Below, one piece after another: positions 47,776-59,895 of a stretch of 64,000 nucleotides of DNA (positions are counted from its first letter, which is position 1; each line of letters opens with the position of its first letter). The notes below the pieces were generated by a model that worked only from the letters and a program-made list of their open reading frames with translations, was not told where the DNA came from and did not search any database. The translations under genes and the position numbers were made by a program. The stretch comes from Bursaphelenchus xylophilus (lineage: Eukaryota > Nematoda > Chromadorea > Rhabditida > Aphelenchoididae): the NCBI GenBank assembly GCA_904066235.2, contig CAJFCV020000003.1:1-64000 (forward strand), given 5' to 3'.

Positions 47776-48189
47776 TCAATTCTCCGCCATTTCCCCCATT
47801 TTTTCTGGCTTAAATCTTATTGGATCGTGGGCCCAGACTTTCTCATCGTCTCTGAATGAGAAAGTTTTTCGAATCAATTTTAACAGCAAAAAGATCTGAA
47901 TTACAAACTTTTTGCACTCCTGTGCAGACGGTGATGACATGACACACTTATTCACCTTGTCATCCGGTTCTATTTTTAGGCCATGGGCTATAATATGGCC
48001 AACAACCCTCTTCCACAGCATGTGCATTTGATACCCGTAGTTTCCGGTAAATCTATTTCGGATTCTGTTGGAAATATTCATGCTGGCAAACATGACGTGC
48101 TTGTCCGTTCCATTTTTGGGCCGCTTCACATCAGTCTGGATAGCATGCCAGTGTTTGGTCGAATGCGCAATGTAGGGCAGCTATAGTAG
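47776..48189 (-). CDS. Coding-like block, unknown, probably part of a gene or remnant
   Basis: After an acceptor-like CTACTATAG the minus strand stays open for about 135 codons with protein-like composition: LPYIAHSTKHWHAIQTDV, KRPKNGTDKHVMFASMN, FTGNYGYQMHMLWKRVV, HIIAHGLKIEPDDKVNKC, ending EKMGEMAEN stop. Tryptophan/histidine-rich blocks and alternating hydrophobic positions suggest real coding ancestry, but I do not recognise the family and found no convincing upstream exon or start. It could be a partial gene, a remnant, or part of a mobile element. Confidence 0.4.
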
Positions 48190-50667
48190 ATCAAATTGAG
48201 TTCTTCATAGAGATGGCAGACTGCTCATAAACGTTTCATTATCTATTAGAGATGTTGATACTTGAAGTGTATTATAGAGTAGTCCCATAACGCCTGAAAA
48301 ATTCTTCCGCTGAAAATTTAGTTCATCATTTCCTCAAAAACTTCCGTTTTCTTCCACTTTTGTCATTTCAATTTACGCAACAGACGTTTAATTATGCATT
48401 CGTTAATCGTAACATTTACACGCGGTTTCAATTACGCATTTCTGGCCCCTTTTTCATTCCGCATTTCTTTATTCTTTGGACAGAGGTTTGCAAAATAAGT
48501 TTTTTTTGACATACCATGTCGTTTCATCATTATTCCTTATCGTGTTTGTCTTTTCCCTATTTTTGGGAGCAAGAGAACGCTCCGTGGGTTTCATGTGGCC
48601 CGAGCAGAAATCATCGGTGATTCGAAGAAGAGCGGGCGATCGATCTTTTGACCAGAAGGAAATGGTTTAAGGACCCCATCGGAATGCATGTGCAAAAGTT
48701 ATGCACCCACAGCTTCTGAAATTATTTTTCTGAAATTCTTGTTTACACGTTCGTAACTTTAGCCCTTTATCGGAACAAGGTGTTTATTTTTCGACTTCCG
48801 ATGACATAACACATCAGCTGACAATGCAGCTGATTTGTTTTGTGGGCGTCGAGTTTCTGGGTAAAACGGAACGGAGGGGTTGCAGACGCCGAATGATTCC
48901 CTGGGTATTTACTCTGACCTCTGAGTGATGAACAACTGTCCAAAGGTTAGACAAAACATGTCTGCATTCCGAAATGATGTTTCATGTCACCATGAAAACG
49001 GTTGCAACGATTTGCCAGTAAACGTAATAGTTATTAATCACGAAAATCAGGTGGTTCGATTACCCCAAGGGTGTTCCGCTTTTTATATCAAGAGCGGTGT
49101 TGTTTAGGGAGAAAAAACGTTCCAATTTCCTCGGATGTTGGTTTTTGCTCTTCGCAAATGGAACATTGATTTTGGAGAGTGTTAGGGTCAGGGTTCGCAA
49201 ATACTGTGTGCACGGTGATTCCTAGTGTCAAATAGGTTGTTTCATTGATGGTGTGACAAGCACCTAGTCGGTGAAAATCTTGTTAAAAATTTTTGAAAAG
49301 CTTTTGATTATGACCCTTCTATCTTTTGCGAGTTGTTGCCGTTTATGCTGGTCTGTTTGCAAAGGAGCTGGGGTAATTTCTTTGACATAAAAAAACAAAA
49401 GTGCACCTTGAACTGTTTTGCTGACTTTTTAGCCTTTGTAATAGTTGCTAATTTAAAACGCACTCTGGAAAGTTGTAGCAAATTTAATCAGGATCTATTC
49501 TTGAGTTATTGACTACGGATCCCGACCTCCATGTAAACAACCCAATTCCCTCCACATTTATTACTCACTCCCTCCTTCCAACCTCCTCTCCCCTTCCGTC
49601 TCCCATCCATTTCGTGATTTTTGAACGTCCAGCTGACCTGTTGCGTTTTTTTGTCTTTCTGGCCATTTCCATGAAATTTCTTTAGGCCCCCCGAACTGCA
49701 AAGGATGGAAGAAAAAAAGTCTCGTCGACCTCACCAGCTCGACCCCCATCGCACTCTTTTATTTTATTTTTTTCTACGCACCCAGCTGGTTCGTCCCCTA
49801 AAGTAGTCCCCGTTTTTTTCGCCGCCCTTCGGTCGTTCAGCCGTTCCATTCAAAAAAATGTTTCACCCTGTTCTCTTTAGGCTTATCGCTTTGGGAAAAA
49901 TGGAATTTTTCCGAACTCTCTCGGCGTTTTCTGGCATAAAATTTCGATTTTAGGTTTCATTCTTAATTTTACAATGACCACAAAAACCCTGCTCTCATTT
50001 ATTGCGAATTTTTTGTCTTGTCAGTTTCCAAAAAGCCTCTGAAACATCAAATATTTATGAGTCCAGTCCGTTCGTAAAGTGGCCGGAGTGATTTTTGCGA
50101 CATGCACTGTGAGAAAACAAAAGTGCACCTTACACTGTAAATACCCGGCTCTAAGGTCCGGCCGAAAGCGCCGGATAACAGTGTTTGCGATTTGTTTGAA
50201 CGTATGTTCCGCACAACAGCTGTTTCTTTTCCGGAGCATTGTTCCGGGACGTCGGGAGAAACCCCAAGCTGCCAAACTTTGATAAAGCCTCACGATTTTG
50301 ACCGAATTCTCACATACTTGCATGAATTCTCATTTGTCATAATTTTCTCGTGGTCTGACTTAAGTTTTGACATTTTGGGACTCCTATGGAAACGTCTTTT
50401 ATCAATGGCTGGTTTAGTAATTGAGAGTAGAAAATGCGATTGCTCTTTGATTAGAATTCACATCTAGCAATGTAATGCATTTGATAACCTTACCTTTTTG
50501 TATAAACATGCCTTATTTCAAGACTTATCAATTTAATCCGAGGAAACGCGCGAAAAGTTTTTTCAAACAAAATTTTTTTCAACTTGCAGACTGTGAGCCC
50601 GGGATTCCGCCTTCCCCACCGAACGCAACCAATCTTTCCGCAAGACCATCGCCGAAACAAGAACACA

Positions 50668-52566
50668 ATGAACAGTTTCGAGGAAAACACTGAGGGCGGA
50701 TCAAAGGGGACGGTTTGCAACCCAACTACGGGGTGAGTTAATAAAATCTAGACCAACAATACCGTCTCAAAAATAGATGACTGAAATTGTATACTTGATT
50801 ACTGAACAAATGTTTTAACAGTTTTTTGCGTTTAATTTGTAACAATTTTTTCAGATTTGCATCAATGCTTCAGTCAAGAATTTTGGGGGAACAAATGGCC
50901 GACTTGCCGGCCTCTTCAAACAACAACATTCATCAACATCATGGACAAGAACACTCGACCGACAGTCGAACGACTAACATCAGGTCGGACAACAACACTG
51001 AGAGTAACGGACGCTTCGACGGAGAAGCCGGACTTCTCACCGGGACGTCAAAGAACTCGATGAAAACCGAACAGTGCGAGGATTCGTGTCGATTCGAGAA
51101 AGGTTCGCGCTCGGATTTACGCAATTTCAACATGAACCAGGCCGACCAATCGAGCCAGGACGAGCCGGACGATAATGCCTCTTTGGGAGGGTCGGCATCG
51201 CCAAAGTCCTCATCCCGTTCTTCATCAAGAGCGTCGCCTTCACTCAACCAACACCGAGTCCAGTTTAAAACCCAAGACCAAGTAGACGATCGCCGCTTGA
51301 GACGTCAGATAGCCAACTGCAATGAGCGGCGGAGAATGCAATCGATTAATGCCGGGTTCCAGGCCCTGCGCCAATTCCTGCCTCAAAAAGGCGGTGATAA
51401 AATGTCGAAAGCCGCCATCCTGCAGCAAACCGCCGACTTGATTTTGACATTGCGGGCTGAAAAAGAGGAACTGGCTTCCCAGCTCCACGGCAGTTTGAAT
51501 CCCGCGCCACCAAGTGATCCAAGCGTCTCGTGTCGGACCACACCAAAGAAGAGACGCATTGATGTCGAGGAGATGGAGGGAAAAGACGACGTTTCAGTCT
51601 ACTTGAAGACGATTGAGGACCTTAAAGCTGCCTTGAATCGAGAACAACAGTTGAGAATACTGTATGAGAAAGAGATCATTGATACTCGACGGAATGCCTC
51701 CACTTCAACCCCGCTGGGACTAGATTCCTCTCTTCTGAACATCAGTGAACTGCTGAGAAAGAATGAAGGTAGGTGTAATCGTGTGATTTCTTCGAACATG
51801 ATGTCTTTGTTTCACCTGCATTTTTGTAGCATTTATGATTTTTTAAAATACTTTCAGCGCTTCAAAGTCCTTGTACTCGACAGCAGGAACGCTCGCCGTT
51901 ATCCATTGCGACTCTAAGTCCCAACCGTGAGCTGGGAAGTCCAGTGCAACATCCACCCAACCTCGGAGGAAATCTATCGCCTCTTCTAAATGTACGAAAG
52001 GCTGTTTTCAACTCGACGTTGCTTCAAAGACCTGGAGCGCTGCAAAACACCTGCTTGCAGGATACCGTAAGAATATTTATTAGACTTGTAGGTCTTACGA
52101 GGAGCGCCTAGCATAATATAAGAAAGAAAAATTCAGAAAAATTGTGTAATCTTGCCTTGTTTTTTAGACCGAGCACTCCAATCAAAATCCCGTCAACGCC
52201 AACAGCCTGCTGGCATCCCAACAAAGCCTTTTGAATCCGGCCTTTCTCACTTCCGCTCTTCTGAATACGGCCCAACCCGACATTCAGCGCTCGATGAATC
52301 TCTCATTGGCTTTCTCGAATCCTCAACAAAGAGCTGCGACAACTACCGTTCAGACTTCCGTGAACAACAGTGTGGAAGCCAGCCTACTGGCCGACAACCG
52401 CAATCTTAACGCTCTTTTTGAAGCCATTCGCCAACTGGAAAACGCGAATCTGAACGCTCAAATCCCGGTTCAACAACGGCTGGCACCGAGTGGGGGGTTC
52501 GCGCCGCCCAATACAGCGGCCAGCTCGCAAAATGGCCAAGTTCCAACTGACCTCTTGGTCCGATGA
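50668..52566 (+). CDS. hlh-11: bHLH transcription factor, AP-4 (TFAP4) type
   Basis: AP-4 proteins bind symmetric E-boxes (CAGCTG) as homodimers. Four exons (50668-50732, 50855-51768, 51858-52066, 52168-52566) give 528 residues. The basic region and helices (about residues 165-230) read RRQIANCNERRRMQSINAGF, ALRQFLPQKGGDKMSKAAIL, QQTADLILTL, with the AP-4 signature NERRRMQSINAGF and KMSKAAILQQTA. A leucine-repeat segment follows (LRAEKEELASQL), and a second coiled coil near 270-300 (LKTIEDLKAALNREQQLRIL), as in AP-4. The N-terminal 160 residues are Ser/Asp/Asn-rich and the C-terminal 170 residues Asn/Gln-rich (LLNPAFLTSALLNTAQ), low-complexity regulatory regions. An acceptor-like CAACTTGCAG lies about 80 bp before the ATG. 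Confidence 0.92.
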
Positions 52567-53690
52567 ATCCTTGAGGAAACGTTGAGGAGCGTTGAAAGAG
52601 AGCTACATTAGTCTTGGGCAAAGTCTTACTCTATATCCGAGAATGTGAATGGGGCTTTGTCTTCAACTTTTTTGGAGCGATATCTTTAGTATGCTACTTA
52701 AAATGAAGATATTTCAATTCAAAAATTAAGATTTTTTTAAATTTCAAACGTTGAGACAAGCTCCATTCGCTCTTCTCCGCAATTTAGGTAGTGCATAGGG
52801 CAGAAATAGAGCTAATAGTTTTAAATTGTTTTTAGAAAGAATTGTTGTGTTGAGTGCAATTCGGCTTCTCACGCCTGGAATGGTGCACTCCAAGACCTCC
52901 AAGTTGAACGTTTTCTCTCATTGTTTCTCTTTTCTTATGACCTCGCTCTGTTTCTCTGCACTCAAAATGGAATGAGGGGAATGTGATAACGAAAAAGAGT
53001 AATGTTATTTTTAACTTTCTTTTTTGCTCTTCAAGGATAAGTAAAACTAGTGTTTTGATTAAAATTTTTTCTGCTAAACATTATATTAGTTGTCACATCT
53101 TCCAAACGTCCAACCAAACGATGATGCTGATTTTATATTGATCCAAAAACCCGATGATTTTCCATATTTTTCTCTAAAATTAGGTGATGCAAATTATTTA
53201 TATTGTTTAGCAGAGGCTGCCATCGCCTTTGAAAATCCCTGGTAGACTTGCAAAGAAAATGGAACGTTTTTTATATTAGAGATGGGCTGCCACAAAGTCG
53301 TCATTCTTCCAGAATTTTTATTTACTCAAGTCAAACACAGACCATGGCCGTTCATAGCAGATCTAATTTTTTTCTCCTCTACTCGGAAAAAACCTCAAAA
53401 ACAATTAATTTTATTTAAGATCGACCGTTCCCGAATCCTAATAACTTTTTCTCCATTGAACTTTTTATTGTTGCCCTAACTTGTTGTTATGTTGTCGCTG
53501 TTGTTGTGATCATTTTTTGGGTCTTGCTCTTTTTCAAATCTTTGTTTCTATTGCGGATTGTCCATCTTATCATTTTTGAATTCAAAATCTCCGAGATTTT
53601 TGAAAGAAAGATTGTCTTTGGAAGAAACGATTTGAAACAAGTTAAAGATCAATAAATATGATTAATGAGCACGTCGGCAATGTCTTTCTT
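52567..53690. other. Downstream region of the bHLH gene
   Basis: AT-rich and without a supported gene; presumably includes the 3' untranslated region of the bHLH gene. Near 53330 CAGACCATGGCCGTTCATAG recalls the tandem unit at 56475-56528. Confidence 0.4.
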
Positions 53691-53698
53691 GCAGAAAG

Positions 53699-54486
53699 TA
53701 GAGGTGGCAATCGGGCTGGGCCGGCCCGGCCCGCCGGGCCTGAGCAGATTTGAAAAAGCCCTGGGCCGGCCTGACCGCTTCGGCCCGTGGGCCGGGCCGA
53801 CACTTTCGGCCCGGCCCGGCCCGGAAGATAGATAAGTAAAAAATTTTAAATGCTAAACCAGCAAAATAAAGCACAAATGCTTTGTAGAATGGATGGAAAT
53901 TAGATTAAACCTTTTTTGACTTATTCGCTGTTTTACTACTTTTTAAAATTATGTATTTATATGTATATGTAACATATTATGTATATGTAAAATCCCACCC
54001 AAATATGCAAGGGTCGGGCAAAAATCTTCGAATTTTTTTATGGTAAATTTAAAAATTTCACTGTAATTTTGATTCCTTGATGTAAATGAAAGTGTTTAAA
54101 CTTTTTTTGGTTAATCATGTACCCTATAACGTCCATACTTTTATATAGCTGACTTACTATAGGATTAAAGAATTAAACACAATCCAACTTTTTGGCTAGG
54201 TTTTAGCTAACTGTACGGATGTTCCAGTCATCCGAATAGACTTTTTAATTTCACGCAGACACACGTAAAAACCTTCTAGAAAGCATAAGAGCTTCCAGTA
54301 GAAAGTGCAAAGACGTTTATCCAACTTTTCTGTATTAGCGGGCCAAACCGGGCCGGGCCGGCCTGGGCTTTCACCGGGCCGGGCCGGGCCTGAGAAAATT
54401 TGAAAAAGCCCTGGGCCGGCCTGGTCACTTCGGCCCGCGGGCCGGGCCGCAAAAATCGGCCCGGCCCGGCCCGATTGCCACCTCTA
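53699..54486. mobile_element. hAT-type non-autonomous element with GC-rich arms
   Basis: The 788-bp element starts TAGAGGTGGCAATCGGGC and ends with its exact reverse complement, flanked by the 8-bp duplication GCAGAAAG (53691-53698 and 54487-54494). Eight-base duplications and TAGRGGTGG-type ends are hallmarks of hAT transposons. The arms (about 120-145 bp) are runs of GGCCCGGCC words that can form very stable hairpins. The centre (53830-54330) is AT-rich, non-coding DNA, so there is no transposase. Confidence 0.93.
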
Positions 54487-54767
54487 GCAGAAAGTAGGGC
54501 GAAATCAAAGACTATCGTAAGAGTCATGCCATCTCGCAGCGAAAACAATGAATGCCAAAAATTTCGTGGCATTATGTTTTAAGGTGTTATTTTATTTTGT
54601 TTTTGAGTTTAGATAATTTTTGTTTGTTTCTGGCGGTTTCAAAAGTAAGTTCACGTGTTTGATCGTTGATTATTTGCTGTTGTAATTTTGTCTGTCTTCT
54701 AAAGTTATATTTTGGTTGTTAATTTGATGTAAAGGCCTTCTTCTTTCAGGTCCTCAGCTAATTCAAG

Positions 54768-55363
54768 ATGGGTAATGTCGCAACCAAGAATGTGGACAAG
54801 GAAGCTGTCAACAAGGATGTAGGTTTATTTTTCATTTTACATTTCGTGTTATTTGTTTAGGGGAAACTTTGGAGTTTATTTTTAATCTCGTTTTGGTTTT
54901 AGGTAAATGACTATCCAATTGTAATGTACACAAGGCCGACTTGTGGTTACTGCAAGCTGGCCAAAGACATTCTTCTCGAAGAACAAGCACTGTACAGAGA
55001 GAAGGACCTTGAATTGATGAAAGCAATGTATCCGGAGACTGCGCAGGTAAGTTTTTTTTTAATTGATTTGTTATACTCTTAGAACTACATCAATGGATTG
55101 GTTTACCAGACAAGGAGTACGTCTGTACCGCAGATTTTTATTTGTGGAGAATACATCGGAGGTATGTGGTGGTATCAAAACTGTTTGTTTATTTGTTCTT
55201 TCGCCAGGCTGAAGATTATTCCGATTTCCAACGTTAGTTTTATAATGCCTCGTTTTCAGGCTTTATGGAGCTGAAAAAACTTCGCGAAGCAGGCAAACTT
55301 TGGAGTACGATCAACAAATGCCGAGAACAATACGACCAGAAACCAGTGGTTTCGCCTCCGTGA
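54768..55363 (+). CDS. Glutaredoxin with CGYC active site
   Basis: A glutathione-dependent thiol oxidoreductase of 125 residues. Four exons (54768-54818, 54903-55046, 55083-55161, 55260-55363) join in phase. Visible features: YTRPTCGYCK with the redox pair Cys31/Cys34, the cis-proline motif TSVPQIFI, and the glutathione-site GEYIGGFMEL. The start MGNVATK has Gly2 and Thr6 in positions that allow N-myristoylation, so membrane attachment is possible (inference). CGYC instead of the common CPYC lacks the active-site proline. The upstream TTCTTTCAG 18 bp before the ATG is a likely trans-splice acceptor; AATAAA lies at about 55593. Confidence 0.93.
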
Positions 55364-56022
55364 TATTCAATTGGAACATCATGGATCTTGTTGATCATTG
55401 CTGCATTTTGCAATTTGGAAGTTCCCTCATTTGCTCTTCGATTGTGCTGACCTCTTCTATATTTCTATGCCTTTATTAGTACTTGGCATCAGTTAGGCTA
55501 TTTTCAACCGGTTGATAAGAAACTTTATTATGAATCCGACGTATTTAAATGTGTAATTTAAATGTATACATGAGATCGGAATGTCGCGAGAACAATAAAG
55601 AATCAACTTATTAGATGTATTGATGTTGAAAAAGGCGAGAAACCTTGAAATACTTGGGACTAGATTACAATTTTTCTATTTTTTTATTTACATATGTATT
55701 TTTGGTTTTTTTGGCCGGAATGACTTTTTTGAAAATTTACATAAAAATATCATGGGATTCTATCGGTTGTATAATATTAAAGCAGATTAGGACAAAATCA
55801 CTTCTTGTTGAACACATTCAAAGCGCATATTATTCAACAGGACAAGATATTTACTCGGGTTAATAACATGGATTTGAACAGGGACTCATTCCTTTCGGTT
55901 TGCTATGCAAAAAAGAGAATAATTATTAAGGGATCTCTCCGAACGAATACTCCAATTGAGCCAATTGACTAGACTGTTTTCTGTTTTTGATGGAGGAGGG
56001 GGCGCTTTGGCGTTGCTGGTGT

Positions 56023-56119
56023 TTATTTCCCCACTCGAGCACGGTAGACCTGACGTTTGCCGATCCGCGCAACGTACATGCGCTTCACTTGGAATTCGGG
56101 GGCAGGTTGATCGGCGGCT
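56023..56119 (-). CDS. C-terminal exon of an unidentified basic protein
   Basis: After ATAAAATTTCAG the minus strand reads AADQPAPEFQVKRMYVARIG then KRQVYRARVGK and stop. The basic composition and clean acceptor suggest a real last exon entering in phase 2. I could not place upstream exons: the next 300 bp upstream are a MITE, and a frame at 56575-56690 (MKRRLAEKEITSATARILL) has the wrong phase. A small ribosomal or RNA-binding protein is a guess only. Confidence 0.35.
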
Positions 56120-56184
56120 CTGAAATTTTATGTAGATTAGAATAGAAATACGAACAAAGGAGAGTTTTTTGTCGATCAGAAAAA

Positions 56185-56436
56185 ATAGGTTTTTAGGTGA
56201 CGGCCTTTCAGCGGCAAAAAACGTTCCCATCCGGGAAGCGTCAAAAATGAGGCAAAATGCTTCCCTCTCCAAGTGAAAACACTTCGTTTTGATGGGCGCG
56301 TCCTCCTCGCAAAAAGAGCGGGCGCGCTTTTGAAATCGGAGTTTTTTTACTTGAAGAGGGAAGCATTTTACCACATTTTTGATACTTCCCGGATGAAAAA
56401 TGGTACGTTTTTGCCACTAGATCAGGTCCCCACTGT
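56185..56436. mobile_element. MITE copy (GACCTGATCC family)
   Basis: Palindromic: CATCCGGGAAGCGTCAAAAA and AAAATGCTTCCCTCTCCAAG on the left match inverted words on the right, which ends TTTGCCACTAGATCAGGTCC then CCACTG and TA. The loop contains AAAAAGAGCGGGCGCGCTTT. The left terminus has drifted. Same family as 39698-40125 and 62943-63157. Confidence 0.82.
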
Positions 56437-56474
56437 ATCATACGGCTATTTTCCGTCTTTCTCATGCATTATTA

Positions 56475-56528
56475 CTGTACCGTGGCCATTCATATTATTC
56501 CCTGTACCGTGGCCATTCATATTATTCC
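56475..56528. repeat. Tandem duplication of a 27-bp unit
   Basis: CTGTACCGTGGCCATTCATA plus TTATTCC occurs twice head to tail without mismatch, directly after the MITE. Perfect identity suggests a recent slippage or repair event. Confidence 0.85.
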
Positions 56529-56701
56529 CATTTTTTGTGAATCCGTTTCTCAGGTATTAACCTTAAAATTTTGCAGGTCGAACCCACCAGACCACCCTCC
56601 GGTCCCCCGATTAGCTACCCTAAAAGTAAGTAGAATGCGTGCCGTCGCCGAGGTTATCTCTTTCTCCGCTAATCTCCGTTTCATACAAAAGACTTGATGC
56701 A

Positions 56702-57599
56702 TCAGTCCCAGGGATTTATTTCACGGCCGTCTTCCTGGAAAATACAATCAAAACGGCATGTGTTGTAATTGCAAAATCTCGGGTCCAGCTCCGGATAAGT
56801 AGTGTTTAATGAAAAATTATGAGCCGTCTGTGGGGGATTAGTCGGGTCCGAAATTAGATTGATGTGTAAGAATGAGCAAAGGACCTCCATGTTGGTCCAT
56901 GTGTTTTTCACCAAAATATATCCGTCTTGGGGTAGAACCGACTTTTAGCGCATGCTAAATTATCGCCATGGCTTTAAAAAGACGACATTCTTTGATTGCG
57001 TAGTGAAGAAATCGAACGTCATCACATTAATAATTTCCTATCTTACACCTACATGACCTTAAGCACCTTGCGGACTTCCCGAAACCTCCGGTAAACAACA
57101 ACGTTCGCGAAACGGCAGTTGCGTGCAAACTAATTTCTATTACTTCTTTTGGCCGCAAACCTTTGAACCGTCTTACACTCGTAAACAGCGGATTGCGTGC
57201 CATGGCCCACGGATAGTTTGGGTGGAAGTAAATCCGTGATGTGCTTCATGGACCCTTACGCACGAAAAAAGGTTACCGTAAACTGATGGGGCCAGGAGTT
57301 ATGACGCTATAGTGTTTTAAAAAAGCCAAACGTACCGTTTGAATAACCCGTATACTCGGCTTGGATATTTTCCAGGCGTTACATAGACATCTGAACCTCT
57401 GCTCCCTAAAATAGCAGGGTAATAAGCATAGTAGGTTTTGTAGACTTTTCTTCTGACTGTAATTTAACCTACTCAACTGCGATGCTTCAACGGGAACTCC
57501 AATAGGCTTAGGCACGGCGAACCGCTCGCTGAACAGTTCTTGTGAGCTGACGTACACGAGGCATAGGCAAAGCAGGACGGCGACTGCGGCGTTTTTCAT
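56702..57599 (-). CDS. Secreted protein locus, exon structure incomplete
   Basis: Exon 1 (57599-57473) encodes a clear signal peptide, MKNAAVAVLLCLCLVYVSS, followed by QELFSERFAVPKPIGVPVEA. Exon 2 (57405-57336) fits in phase and encodes RSRGSDVYVTPGKYPSRVYG. Further coding-like blocks follow on the same strand: FARNCRFANVVVYRRFREVR (about 57129-57052), and from about 56945 to the stop at 56702 a block with LPQDGYILVKNTWTNMEVLC, an NTTYPELDPRF segment and paired cysteines (NYNTCRFDC). Phases between the last blocks do not close, so one exon is missing or the blocks belong to two genes. The family is not recognised. Confidence 0.4.
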
Positions 57600-57649
57600 C
57601 TCTGGACTGATCTCAAAAGGGGTGGAATGGGTCAAGGAGGGCTGTATAT

Positions 57650-59895
57650 ATGATTAGAGTAAGATCCCACAGTCCCGAACGGCCCACTCGTCAATGAAAT
57701 GCCTCGTAGCCCGAATGTAATATACCCATTCTCGTAATTATCAGCGTTAAACACGGAATGGGCCGGATTTCGCTGAAACCCCACGGGACCCAGGGCGAAG
57801 CGAAATTTCGTACAATCACGAATTAGAGAAATTTACAATTTCTCTGAATATCACCATAGCTATGTATAAAAAATTTGTTTCAAAGCGGTGGTCACAACGC
57901 TTCCCTTGGAAGGTACCATAAAGGTCCCGCAAACCCAACCCAAGTTCTGTTTAACAATTAGAATTCTGTAGATGCCCAAAAATTATGCATTCCTTCACTA
58001 GAACTAATTTGTCTTTAGAAATGCCGACCGTTTTTTACGTACCAATGAAAATCCAAAAAAAAATTGTCTGCAATCAAAAATAATATACAATAACATTTGA
58101 GAAACCTGTTTTCCGAATAGCTTTAATCCAGAAATGTAGATAGAAGTATGGCTTTATACGTCTTACTAATCCCGCCCTACCTTTTTACATTCCGTTTCCC
58201 CGCAACATTAAACTGTGGTAATCATGTTTCCAAGCCATTTTTTCCGAACGATTTGCGTAGTATGCCCGCCCATTCGGCAAGCAGTACAGTTCTGTTGTAT
58301 GGGGTCCATGACAAATCTTTCGTGACGTTATATGTTAGGGTATTAAAATTACAGAAATTCTTAGTTCCTCGCAAGATGTTGACCGAGCTTTTTACTTGTA
58401 AGACTTGCCTGACAGTTGTTCTACGTTTCATTAAAATACAAGTCTACTGGAAAAGCTAAGGGGTTTGAGCTACTGTGACTTCGGATATCTCAACAAGTTG
58501 TTTTAAAACGCATAGTAATATAGGAAACATGCGACTTAAAAAAGCAGTGATGTCAATGTCCGTTAATGTGTGCGAAGTTAATATCCCGCAACAAAAATTA
58601 ATTAATCCGATAGTGAGTGAAGTAACACCGAGCATGATGCTAGTTGGAGACCAATATTACGGTTGTTTGTCGACACCCCCGGATCCCTTTACCATACCCA
58701 TAAGAGATTCTTTATTTGAACTACCACTCCCACGGCGCATCAATACGAAAATACTTCGACATGGATTCAAAAATGAACGCGGTACGCGGTGAGATGCTGA
58801 TTGCGCAACAAGGCTTCTTTTCGATGGTCGAAATACCTTTTGGAAAAAAGGGAAATTCAAAAATAAAGATACGTCCTAAATTGCATAGACAGAGTCATAA
58901 CAGGCGATTGCAGAAAGCCTGTTTCACGCGTTAAACAAACCCGTAGGCTTATTAAATTCCAAGCGCGTTTTATATTAATGAGGAATGAATCCGTATGAGA
59001 ACGCTTCAACGATTTCATTTCTCCTCCAGAAATGGCCGTTATGAATTAGTACGGGGGAGAAATTCACGACCGTAGGGATAAATAATGATGGATGGGATGC
59101 AGATTTATTGCGTGACTACGATACGGAGCACTTTCTTCAGCGATAACTTTGTTGTAGAAAGTCCAGGTCTTAAGAGCCAAATTAAGGCCTGGACTTTTTG
59201 CAGAGAAACAAAACTCGCTAAGATAACGCAAAAAGATTTTTTAACAAAGTTTTTAACAATTTATGAAATGAATAGAAAAAACGTTGAAACAAATTTTTAA
59301 CTCTTTTACATAATATTTTACAATTAAAAGAAAACTTCTGCAAAAAGTGGGATTTCGAGAATTCATGGGTGGAATTTTAAGTGCGCATCAAAGTGAGCCC
59401 GCAAAAAAAATTTACGCCACCACTTCATGTGTTGTAGCACTTTTCACCGCCTTTCTTTGGGATTTCCTGTTTTGTAATAAGTAGAAATTGCGTCGACGAA
59501 AAATAAAAACATGCCAAAAACCACAGTGATAATGCCTCAGGATGCGTGGGAGATTAAGCTCAGGAAAATCTGCGGTCTAAATCCGCCCGCCTTTTTTCGT
59601 TAGCATAAAGGTTTTTACTTTCTATATACTTCGCCGAACCAATCAGAATTGTAAGATTACAGTTTGGATTACGTATCGCGAACGAATATATGTAGTCAAA
59701 ACTACCGGACACGCAATTCTCTGAAGGCACGAAATGAACCAAAACTTTTTGGGGAAAATGGTATAATGTGGGCATCATTAGTAAAACCTGCAAACACTGT
59801 TGTTGCAAAACACACCCGAGAATCCTCTAATCGCCATAATCACCATATTTTCTACATAATTGAGGGCCCATTAATGACCTCCCCGGGGATTTCAG
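57650..59895. other. Intergenic region, nothing recognised
   Basis: 2.2 kb between a minus-strand and a plus-strand gene. Several unspliced open frames exist (for example 58475-58792, 105 codons), but they show no domain, no splice context and ordinary AT-rich composition. No repeat shared with the rest of the window was noticed. Confidence 0.4.

Larger units (their letters stand above)
44172..50667. other. 6.5-kb gene-poor region upstream of the bHLH gene
   Basis: Contains a MITE at 45313-45686, an unidentified coding-like block at 47776-48189, a dispersed repeat arm at 50062-50140, and T-rich stretches. No other supported gene. Its plus-strand neighbour is a developmental transcription factor, a class often preceded by long regulatory DNA (inference). 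Confidence 0.5.

Noticed and set aside
53662..54572. Proline/alanine/glycine-rich frames at 53.7 and 54.4 kb
   Set aside because: They are the GGCCCGGCC arms of the hAT-type element read as protein.
56575..56697. Frame MKRRLAEKEITSATARILL as first exon for the exon at 56023-56119
   Set aside because: Its usable donors give phase 0 while the downstream exon needs phase 2, so the two cannot be joined as they stand.
58475..58792. 105-codon plus-strand frame in the 57.6-59.9 kb region
   Set aside because: No start context, no splice partner, no recognisable motif, and an overlapping minus-strand frame of similar quality.
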